From Pseudovibrio zosterae (GTDB lineage: Bacteria; Pseudomonadota; Alphaproteobacteria; Rhizobiales; Stappiaceae), in assembly GCF_033843645.1 (NCBI RefSeq), contig NZ_JAWXVZ010000011.1, positions 1-64,000 of the forward strand: 64,000 bases of DNA, given 5' to 3'. Position 1 is the stretch's first letter. Every line of letters begins with the position of its first letter. The translations under genes were made by a program, and so were the position numbers. A model generated the notes under the pieces. The model was not told the origin of the DNA. It searched no databases and saw only the letters and a program-made list of their open reading frames with translations. This document shows positions 51,867 to 59,592 of this stretch, in pieces.

Positions 51867-54797
51867 ATCCCAATTGTCGGCAGCTTCAGCTTCCACCTTG
51901 AGCGGCACAGAAAGCGTTAGTGCTGGCTCTGCAGCTTGCTCCATGGTGCCGATGACAATATTCTTGGTTTCCTCGACCTGATCTTCAGGCAGCTCAAAGA
52001 TGAGTTCATCATGCACCTGAAGCAGCATCTGCGCTTCCAAGCTCGAATTCTGCAACACGTCATCCATCCGCACCATGGCACGACGGATGATGTCCGCCGC
52101 TGAGCCCTGAATTGGGGCATTGATTGCAGCGCGCTCATAGAACTGGCGCATGTTCGGGTTCTTCGTGTTGACATCCGGATAGTGCGCCCGGCGGCCGAAA
52201 ATGGTTTCAACATAGCCGTTGGCATGGACGAACTTTTTCGTCTCTTCCATGTACTCCTGAATGCCTGGGAAGCGCTGGAAGTAGGTCTTGATGTAATCGC
52301 CTGCCTCACCTCGCGAAATGCCCAGCTGATTGGCCAGACCGAAGGCGGAAATGCCGTAGATGATGCCGAAATTGATGGCCTTGGCCTGACGGCGGATCAT
52401 TGGGTCCATGCCTTCAATTGGCACACCGAACATCTCTGAGGCCGTCATGGCGTGAATGTCCAGATCTTCCGCAAAGGCCTTTTTAAGCTGCGGAATGTCA
52501 GCCATGTGAGCTAAAACACGCAACTCGATCTGACTGTAGTCAGCTGAGATGAGCTTCTTGCCCTTGGCTGCCACGAATGCCTTGCGGATCTTTCGGCCTG
52601 CTTCCGTGCGGATTGGAATGTTTTGAATGTTCGGCTCGGAGGAGGACAGACGGCCCGTCGTTGTGGACGCCAGCGAGAACGAAGTATGCACACGCCCCGT
52701 TTCCGGGTTGATGTAGTTGGGCAGAGCATCCGTGTAGGTAGACTTGAGCTTGGACAGCTGCCGCCACTCCACGATCTTGGAGGGCAGCGGCTCACCTTGC
52801 GCCGCCAGATCCTCCAACACAGATGCGGAGGTAGACCAAGCGCCGGTCTTGGTCTTCTTGCCACCCGGCAGACCCATCTTGCCAAACAGGATTTCTCCCA
52901 GCTGCTTGGGGCTGCCGATGTTGAAACTCTCACCGGCCATCTCAAAGATTTCGGCTTCTACGCTTGCTGCGCTCTGCGCAAAGTCTCCCGAGAGGCGGGA
53001 AAGCATCTGCCGGTCGATGGAAACACCGCGGTGCTCCATCTTTGCAAGCGTTTCCACCATTGGGCGCTCGAGGCGCTCGTAGACATGTGCCATCCCTTCT
53101 GCGGCAAGGCGAGGCTTCAAGATGTGCCAAAGGCGTAAAGTCACGTCCGCATCTTCGGCAGCATAGGCGGTCGCCTTGTTCAGCGGCACCTTGTCGAAGG
53201 TGATCATGTTGCGACCAGAGCCACAGACTTCCTTGAAGGGGATGGGCGTGTGATCAAGCCAACGCTGGGCAAGCTCATCCATGCCATTGCCGCCCACACC
53301 GGCATCAAGCACGTAGGAGAGCAGCATGGTGTCGTCGAACGGCGTCATTTCGATGCCGTAGCGGCTCAACACCAGCCAGTCATACTTCATGTTCTGCGCG
53401 ATTTTCAGGATCGAGCGATCCTCAAGCATCGGCTTGAGCACTTCCAACGCGTCACTCAACTTGATCTGCCCGGGGACGAGGCCGCCTCCGCCCAGAAGAT
53501 CGCCATCGCCGTCAACATGGCCAAGTGGGATGTAGCAGGCCTTGCCGGGGACAGCCGCAAGGGACACGCCCACCAAATCTGCCTGCATGGCGTTGAGATC
53601 GCTGGTTTCCGTATCAACTGCTACATGGCCAATTTCATAGATCTCTGCGATCCATTCCTTCAAGCGCGCGATATCGGATACTGTTTCGTATGCGGAACTA
53701 TCAATGGATATGGAGCTTATTTCGGCCTTTTTTGCTTCCACCAATGCGCCAGGTGTCCACAGACCATTCCCCGTGTTTCCGCCTTCTGTACCGCTGTTGT
53801 TCTCAGGCTTTTCCTCCGCCGGTTTTTCTGGAGTCCAGCCCACAACCGGTACATCGGCCGGTTCAACTGCCTCTGCATCTGTACTGGTGATTTCCGCCAC
53901 CTTGCGGGTCAGTGTCGTAAAGCCCATGGCCTTCAGGAAACCCAAGGCGGTCGGCCCATTCACCTGTGTGATGGAAAGGTCTTCCATCGGCACCTCAACC
54001 GGCACATCTTCCTTCAGCTGAACCAACTGCTTGGAAATGCGGGCCTGCTCGGCAAACTCGATCAGGTTTTCACGGCGCTTCTTTTGCTTGATGGTCTCCG
54101 CCTGTAACAGCAGCGTTTCAAGATCTCCAAACTCGTTGATCAGAAGGGCCGCTGTCTTGAGACCAATCCCGGGAACACCCGGTACGTTGTCCACGCTGTC
54201 TCCTGCCAGAGACTGCACCTCAACAACCTTGTCGGGCCCAACACCGAACTTTTCAAAAACTTCCTCTGAGCCGATCACCTTGTTTTTCATGGTATCGACC
54301 ATGCCGATGCGGTCCGTCACCAGCTGCATAAGATCCTTATCGCCCGAGACGATGGTGACGCGGGCGCCAGTAGCGGCGGCCTGACGGGCATAAGTGGCAA
54401 TCAGATCGTCTGCCTCATAGCCCTGTTGCTCAATTGCCGGCACGCCAAATGCGCGTGTTGCCTCGCGGATCAAACCGAACTGAGGAATGAGGTCTTCCGG
54501 CGCATCGGGGCGATGAGCCTTATATTCTGGGTAGATGTCATTGCGGAACGTGGTTCCGGACTTGTCAAAAATCACCGCAAAGTGCGTCGGCTCATCACCC
54601 TTTTCCTTGGTGGGCCCTTCCTGGATCATTTTCCAGAGCATGTTGCAAAAGCCAGACACGGCACCGACCGGCAGGCCATCTGGCTTCCGGGTCAAGGGCG
54701 GGAGCGCGTGATACGCACGGAAAATGAATGTGGAACCATCAACCAGAATGAGGTGATCGTTCTCGGTGAGCGCAGGTGCAGAGGATTGATTTGACAT
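51855..54797 (-). CDS. polA: DNA polymerase I
   Basis: 980 aa from ATG 54797 (a longer reading to 54824 exists). 5'-3' nuclease domain (LVDGSTFIFRAYHALPPLTRK, SVDNVPGVPGIGLKTAALL), 3'-5' exonuclease domain with DTETSDLNAMQADLVGVSL (its catalytic Asp/Glu retained, so proofreading is likely), and polymerase with SADYSQIELRVLAHM, RRQAKAINFGIIYGISAFGL (O helix) and QVHDELIFEL. All three activities seem intact. It is monocistronic. Confidence 0.97.
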   Translation of the reverse strand: MSNQSSAPALTENDHLILVDGSTFIFRAYHALPPLTRKPDGLPVGAVSGFCNMLWKMIQEGPTKEKGDEPTHFAVIFDKSGTTFRNDIYPEYKAHRPDAPEDLIPQFGLIREATRAFGVPAIEQQGYEADDLIATYARQAAATGARVTIVSGDKDLMQLVTDRIGMVDTMKNKVIGSEEVFEKFGVGPDKVVEVQSLAGDSVDNVPGVPGIGLKTAALLINEFGDLETLLLQAETIKQKKRRENLIEFAEQARISKQLVQLKEDVPVEVPMEDLSITQVNGPTALGFLKAMGFTTLTRKVAEITSTDAEAVEPADVPVVGWTPEKPAEEKPENNSGTEGGNTGNGLWTPGALVEAKKAEISSISIDSSAYETVSDIARLKEWIAEIYEIGHVAVDTETSDLNAMQADLVGVSLAAVPGKACYIPLGHVDGDGDLLGGGGLVPGQIKLSDALEVLKPMLEDRSILKIAQNMKYDWLVLSRYGIEMTPFDDTMLLSYVLDAGVGGNGMDELAQRWLDHTPIPFKEVCGSGRNMITFDKVPLNKATAYAAEDADVTLRLWHILKPRLAAEGMAHVYERLERPMVETLAKMEHRGVSIDRQMLSRLSGDFAQSAASVEAEIFEMAGESFNIGSPKQLGEILFGKMGLPGGKKTKTGAWSTSASVLEDLAAQGEPLPSKIVEWRQLSKLKSTYTDALPNYINPETGRVHTSFSLASTTTGRLSSSEPNIQNIPIRTEAGRKIRKAFVAAKGKKLISADYSQIELRVLAHMADIPQLKKAFAEDLDIHAMTASEMFGVPIEGMDPMIRRQAKAINFGIIYGISAFGLANQLGISRGEAGDYIKTYFQRFPGIQEYMEETKKFVHANGYVETIFGRRAHYPDVNTKNPNMRQFYERAAINAPIQGSAADIIRRAMVRMDDVLQNSSLEAQMLLQVHDELIFELPEDQVEETKNIVIGTMEQAAEPALTLSVPLKVEAEAADNWDEAH

Positions 54798-54905
54798 GAG
54801 CGCGATCATGCCCAGTCGCGCCACGGTTGAAAAGGGAAAAAGCGCCCCTCAGTGAGCTATTCGCAGCTTTGATTAGTAATGGCAAACCCGCTGTGATTAT
54901 GCCGA

Positions 54906-55667
54906 CTACCGCCGTTCAACACTGCGCTCACCCATTTGAAAGGGGGCCGCATTGGCTGGCGGGTTGAAGTCAAATACCGCCAGATCATGCGATGTTTCCA
55001 AATCCCAATGCATGAAGCGCACATGGGTCTGAGGTTCTCCGGGCTCTTTGGTGTGGGTGAGGATCAGATATCTCGGCAAACCGGTATCGGAGGAAATCCA
55101 AACCTGCCAATGCAGAGTTTCGGAGACAAAGGCCAGATGATCTGCATCGCCCTCCGGGAAGCTGGTGCGTCCGATGAACAAAGCCCGCTTGGTGAGTGTT
55201 GGCAGGCGCTCTGACAAGTTCCTGTCCACGATATCAAGCCCGGGAAGTTTCAGACCGAAATCCTCCCGCAAAACCATCAGAAGGTCCATGTTGGTGGCGT
55301 TGAAGTCGCCCTCCGTGAAGAGGTTCCGAGTCTTGTCATAGTAGCTGATGATGCCGTCATAGAAATACAGCTCACTGACACCATCAACTCTTGGCATGAT
55401 GATCTTCAGCTTGTCAGTGCCGGAAATTTTAGCCTGATATTGATAGACGAAATTGAGCGATACGCCATCCCGGAACACCCGTTCCTCGCTCACAACTGCC
55501 GTAAAACCGATGTTTTCGCTCTCGGCAAAACGCTCCATCATGACATGAAGACGTTCTATGGCCCTGTTTTGCTGCCCCGCTGCAGGGACGACGAGGACCA
55601 CGACAAAACATAGCAGAAAAAATAGCAGCGACGCACGCAGATGTGAGATCGGAAGCAGGTACAACAT
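54906..55667 (-). CDS. DUF2092/LolA-like periplasmic protein
   Basis: 253 aa with a very hydrophobic N-terminal signal (about residues 10-31; LRASLLFFLLCFVVVLVVPAAG). The mature part shows the DUF2092 pattern: ERVFRDGVSLNFVYQYQAKI, YYDKTRNLFTEGD, then LRLLREDFGLKLP and a strand-rich end, predicted to share the LolA/LppX fold, which binds lipids or lipoproteins. Function of the family is not established. It stands alone downstream (in gene direction) of the fxsA gene. Confidence 0.7.
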   Translation of the reverse strand: MLYLLPISHLRASLLFFLLCFVVVLVVPAAGQQNRAIERLHVMMERFAESENIGFTAVVSEERVFRDGVSLNFVYQYQAKISGTDKLKIIMPRVDGVSELYFYDGIISYYDKTRNLFTEGDFNATNMDLLMVLREDFGLKLPGLDIVDRNLSERLPTLTKRALFIGRTSFPEGDADHLAFVSETLHWQVWISSDTGLPRYLILTHTKEPGEPQTHVRFMHWDLETSHDLAVFDFNPPANAAPFQMGERSVERR

Positions 55668-55848
55668 GAGTAGCCAGAGCCTTTTGTTGTTCTTGTTGCC
55701 GGCAAGCTGAAACTACTCTAGCTGAAGGATAGAAACAAATCCCTTCTTCTCACTCCTGAATCGGCGCAAATATGACGCTCTGACCTACCGTTTTCGCAAT
55801 TAGGGGATCATCCAACGATTGGAGGCAGATCAAAGCAGGGGCGCTTTT

Positions 55849-56382
55849 CTAATTGCGATCTTCCGGCTTCCACGGTGTGTCGCTGTCATGCTCGATGGTG
55901 CGCGGACCCGATTGGGATGGTCCTCTGGAATCGCCGGGCTTGTGGCTTGACCACTCATCCGCGTCCAGATCCACCACACCGTCTTCCGTACGATAGTGGC
56001 GGTGCATGTGCACGTTTCCATCTACTTGCACACGAGAGGCCAAAGCACGGCCAAGGTACGTCCGCACGGCTGGAATGAAGAGCAAAAGACCAATGGCATC
56101 AGTAAAGAAGCCAGGAATGAGAAGACAGATGCCCGCGAGAACGATAAACGCACCATGTACCATTTCGTCGCCTGGCATGCGGCCCGCATCCATTTCTGAA
56201 CGCATGCGCATCAGCAGGCTGAGTCCTTGGTGACGCAGAAGCGCTGTGCCAGTAACGGCCGTCAGAATCGTCAGCAGGATCGTTGGAATCGCGCCAATAA
56301 CGCTTCCGACCTCCACGAACAAGAAGATCTCGACAGTGGGGACAAGGATAAAGGCGGCTAGAATTATAAGTCCGACAGGCAT
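55849..56382 (-). CDS. fxsA: FxsA family membrane protein
   Basis: 177 aa. The N-terminal 125 residues hold three to four membrane segments (GLIILAAFILVPTVEIFLFV, LLTILTAVTGTALL, GAFIVLAGICLLIPG) with the FxsA signatures VGSVIGAIPT and PGFFTDAIGLLLFIPAVR. The C-terminal 50 residues are cytosolic, acidic and Asp/Ser-rich. FxsA of E. coli relates to phage exclusion; role here unknown. It is divergent from the timA-like gene across a 288-base gap. Confidence 0.88.
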   Translation of the reverse strand: MPVGLIILAAFILVPTVEIFLFVEVGSVIGAIPTILLTILTAVTGTALLRHQGLSLLMRMRSEMDAGRMPGDEMVHGAFIVLAGICLLIPGFFTDAIGLLLFIPAVRTYLGRALASRVQVDGNVHMHRHYRTEDGVVDLDADEWSSHKPGDSRGPSQSGPRTIEHDSDTPWKPEDRN

Positions 56383-56670
56383 GGCGCTCGCATTGTTTTA
56401 CCAAACGCCCTATATATATGGGTTGATGGCCAAAATTGCGAGTATGTATTGCTGGTAATGTCGCGGAAGACCTCTCTACTTCGAGTCTAAAGGGGCATCG
56501 GCAATAAAATTCGTGTTTGATATGGTGCTAAGCCATTGGATGTTGGCCTCATAACCCTTAGATTGGGGTCAATATGTACACTATGGCTGTTTAGGGCGTG
56601 TCACGCTGAGCCGAGGGGCGATGTCGAGATGCGGCAGCATTAACTACAAAGGATTGGTCGGTAACGCGAC

Positions 56671-57408
56671 ATGAGCGAAATTTTCGACGTCACCAATATC
56701 ATCATTCTGGTCGTAGCAGTGGTCATTTTCCTGCGTCTCCGTTCAGTCTTGGGCAAGCGGACAGGGAACGAAAATCCGCCTTATGATCCGTACTCCGCTC
56801 AACCGGGCAAGGATGCTCAGCATGCACCGCAAGGCCAGTCTGGTGACAATGTCATTCAGTTGCCGGGCAGTGCGCAGCAACCTGCCGGTGTAAATGCCAA
56901 CGAGGCACAAGAGCTTGCCGAAGAAGCCATTGACCAGATGGCACCAGTGAATACGCCGCTGAACGACAATCTCCGCGCTATCCTCGCCGCAGAGCCTGGC
57001 TTTAATCCCAAGGAGTTCCTGCAGGGCGCAGGTGCGGCCTATGAAATGATTGTCACCGCCTTCGCACAAGGTGACCGCAAGACCCTTAAGTCATTGCTTT
57101 CTGAGGATGTTTACGAAGGTTTCGTGGCCGCAATCGAAGCTCGTGAGGCCCGTAAGGAGCGCGTTGATTTCACCTTTATCGGCATTCAGAAAGCCAGCAT
57201 TTCTGATGCGGAATTGAAGGACAAGGTTGCGCAGCTCACCTTGAAGATAAAGAGCCAGCTTATCACCGCGACCCGCGGTCCAGAGGGGCATATCGTTGAA
57301 GGTGACCCTACAAACGTGACCGAAGTGACCGACATCTGGACCTTCAGCCGCGAGACCGGAACACCAGACCCTAACTGGAAACTGGTGGCAACTGAATCCG
57401 GCGAATGA
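56671..57408 (+). CDS. Tim44-domain protein (TimA-like)
   Basis: 245 aa. One N-terminal membrane segment (IIILVVAVVIFLRLRSVLG), a Pro/Gln/Asn-rich linker (about 30-90) and a C-terminal Tim44-like domain (about 95-240) ending in PNWKLVATESGE. Tim44 is a mitochondrial import component; the bacterial family occurs widely in alphaproteobacteria at the inner membrane with no settled role. It is the first gene of a chain with ATGA overlaps; its stop overlaps mltA. Confidence 0.85.
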   Translation: MSEIFDVTNIIILVVAVVIFLRLRSVLGKRTGNENPPYDPYSAQPGKDAQHAPQGQSGDNVIQLPGSAQQPAGVNANEAQELAEEAIDQMAPVNTPLNDNLRAILAAEPGFNPKEFLQGAGAAYEMIVTAFAQGDRKTLKSLLSEDVYEGFVAAIEAREARKERVDFTFIGIQKASISDAELKDKVAQLTLKIKSQLITATRGPEGHIVEGDPTNVTEVTDIWTFSRETGTPDPNWKLVATESGE

Positions 57409-58511
57409 GCTCGAACAGCGTGAAGGGACGGCGGCTTTTTTTAGCGGCCTCCCTTTTTGTTTTGGCCGGAGCCGCCCTTGCTTTTTACGCAAAGCAAGCA
57501 CAAGCAAGCGGACCGCCAATGCAACCTATTGAATTTTCAGAGATTTATGGCTGGGCTGCAGATGATCATTCTGCGGCCCTTCATGCGTTTGCGCGCTCCT
57601 GCCACCGCCCGGCAACCAAGGCCAGGGGGAAAGAAGGGGAATTAATCGCAGAGCTTTGCAAGAAAGCCCGCGCCCTCGTGCCAGCTACCAATCGGCAAGC
57701 CCGAAAGTTTTTTGAAGAGAACTTCATTGCTCTGCGTGCAAACGAAGCCGGGTTTGTAACCGGGTATTATGAGCCCGTCCTGCAAGGCTCGTTGAAGAAA
57801 ACCAAGGACTACGCATGGCCACTTCATGGCCTGCCAAAGGATCGGCGCAACCTGCCAGACCGAGCTGCGGTTATGGATGGAGCGCTGGACGGAAAAAATC
57901 TTGAAGTTCTGTGGGTTAAGGATCCGGTGGACGCCTTCTTCACGGCCATTCAAGGGTCTGCCCGGGTTGAAACTGAAGATGGAAGAACCTATCGCCTGCG
58001 GTTTGCGGGCAAGTCCGGACACCCTTACACACCGGTTGGACGGCTGCTCATTGAACGGGGACAAGTTGCCCGAGAGGACATGTCCATGCAAGCCATACGG
58101 GACTGGATGGGCGCAAACCCGAAGGGCGCACTGGAGTTGATGCGCGAGAACCGCTCCTACATCTTCTTCACCCTTGAAGAGGAGAATAACCGGGAAGATG
58201 GCCCGATCGGCGCAGCCGGTGTGCCGCTTGTGGCTGAGCGTAGTTTGGCGATAGACCCGCGTTTCCACGAATATGGCTTACCCATTTTCATCGGGACCCG
58301 CTTGCCTGACGCTCGGGGAGCGGTTAAACCCTTCAACCGATTGATGGTTGCCCATGACACCGGCTCGGCAATACTCGGATCAGCTCGAGGGGATATCTTC
58401 TTTGGCAGCGGTCCGGCAGCCGGGGACAAGGCTGGGCGGACGCGCCACAAAGCTGATTTCGTCGTTCTGCGACCGAGAGCACAAACAGGTAAAGATGCAG
58501 AAGGCCGATGA
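57405..58511 (+). CDS. mltA: Membrane-bound lytic murein transglycosylase A
   Basis: 368 aa with an N-terminal signal/anchor (residues 8-30, RRLFLAASLFVLAGAALAF). MltA domain has FIALRANEAGFVTGYYEPV and the C-terminal 3D domain FNRLMVAHDTGSAI with catalytic Asp. Cuts glycan strands to 1,6-anhydromuropeptides. Overlaps the Tim44-like gene before it and smr gene after it by the sequence ATGA. Confidence 0.93.
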   Translation: MSSNSVKGRRLFLAASLFVLAGAALAFYAKQAQASGPPMQPIEFSEIYGWAADDHSAALHAFARSCHRPATKARGKEGELIAELCKKARALVPATNRQARKFFEENFIALRANEAGFVTGYYEPVLQGSLKKTKDYAWPLHGLPKDRRNLPDRAAVMDGALDGKNLEVLWVKDPVDAFFTAIQGSARVETEDGRTYRLRFAGKSGHPYTPVGRLLIERGQVAREDMSMQAIRDWMGANPKGALELMRENRSYIFFTLEEENNREDGPIGAAGVPLVAERSLAIDPRFHEYGLPIFIGTRLPDARGAVKPFNRLMVAHDTGSAILGSARGDIFFGSGPAAGDKAGRTRHKADFVVLRPRAQTGKDAEGR

Positions 58512-59134
58512 TCGCTGAGAGCCGAAAAAGATCCCGCCGCAAGGCCTTGAGCAAGGAAGACAAGGCGCTTTGGCAGAAGGTGACGGCCACGCTGACACCC
58601 ATCAAGGCCAACCGCGCAGCGTTTGTTGAAGCGCTTGAGGAACAGGTAACCGACAACGAGCCTGCGACCGCAGCAAAAGCATCACCGGTAAAAGACACCA
58701 AAAAACAGCAGCTTAACGGCGTGAGCATGCCAAGTAAGCCAACCCCGCCGCCGCTGCCACCACTGGCCCCCATGGCCAAGCGGGAACGACGCAAGGTGGT
58801 GCGTGGCCGTGGCAAGCCGATTGATGCCCGTATCGACCTGCATGGCATGACACAACATCAAGCCCATGACCGGCTGCGGGGATTTCTTTATCAAAGCCAG
58901 GCCTCCGGTCATTCACTGGTGCTTGTGATCACGGGGAAAGGTGCGAGCCCGGACAGCGCACCTTACGGGGATATGCGCGGGGTGCTGCGCCGTATGGTGC
59001 CGCAATGGCTGTCGCTCCCGGATTTCCGCAGCTTCGTTGTGGGCTTTGAGCAGGCGCATGCGTCGCACGGCGGAGAGGGGGCCCTTTATGTTAGAATCCG
59101 CCGACGCAAGGGAGTAAGCGGGGATTACTCATGA
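58508..59134 (+). CDS. Smr/MutS2-type domain protein
   Basis: 208 aa. The first 100 residues are basic and disordered, with a Pro-rich stretch (PTPPPLPPLAPMAK). The Smr domain covers about 105-205, with IDLHGMTQHQAHDRLRGFL, LVLVITGKGA and the HGGEGALYVRIRR ending. Smr domains have nicking endonuclease or RNA-cleavage activity. ATGA overlaps on both sides. Confidence 0.9.
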   Translation: MIAESRKRSRRKALSKEDKALWQKVTATLTPIKANRAAFVEALEEQVTDNEPATAAKASPVKDTKKQQLNGVSMPSKPTPPPLPPLAPMAKRERRKVVRGRGKPIDARIDLHGMTQHQAHDRLRGFLYQSQASGHSLVLVITGKGASPDSAPYGDMRGVLRRMVPQWLSLPDFRSFVVGFEQAHASHGGEGALYVRIRRRKGVSGDYS

Positions 59135-59502
59135 CGCCTTTTGGTGCGAAGGTGCGCGAGCTACGCATAAAACGAAACGTGACATTGAAAGAGATGGCGG
59201 AAGCGCTCTCCGTTTCCTCAGCCTATTTGTCCGCTCTGGAACACGGAAAGCGCAGTAAACCAACATGGTACATGGTCCAGCGCATCATCACCTATTTCAA
59301 CGTGATTTGGGATGAAGCGGAAGAACTGCAGCGCCTCGCCGAGCTTTCCGACCCGCGCATTACCATTGATACAGGGGGATTAAGCCCCCAAGCCACTGAG
59401 CTGGCAAACTTGCTGGCACTGAAAATAGGTGGTCTTTCTGACGAGTCCCTGAACCATCTTTTGCATCAACTCCGTGTGGTTTCTGCGCGCGATAACGTTT
59501 AG
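59131..59502 (+). CDS. XRE family HTH regulator
   Basis: 123 aa. The N-terminal 70 residues are a helix-turn-helix (RELRIKRNVTLKEMAEALSV, SSAYLSALEHGKRSKPTWYM). The C-terminal part has no named domain. Starts on the ATGA overlap with the smr gene, so it is probably expressed with mltA and the Tim44-like gene; what it controls is unknown. It is followed by an independent gap before glnD. Confidence 0.85.
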   Translation: MTPFGAKVRELRIKRNVTLKEMAEALSVSSAYLSALEHGKRSKPTWYMVQRIITYFNVIWDEAEELQRLAELSDPRITIDTGGLSPQATELANLLALKIGGLSDESLNHLLHQLRVVSARDNV

Positions 59503-59592
59503 GGTGAATCGCCTCAGCTTTTTGAAACGATTTTGCGTTGAGTTGAGCTAAAGCGTCATTTTCTGCGTTGCTCGCTCCATGGAAGTTTAAAG

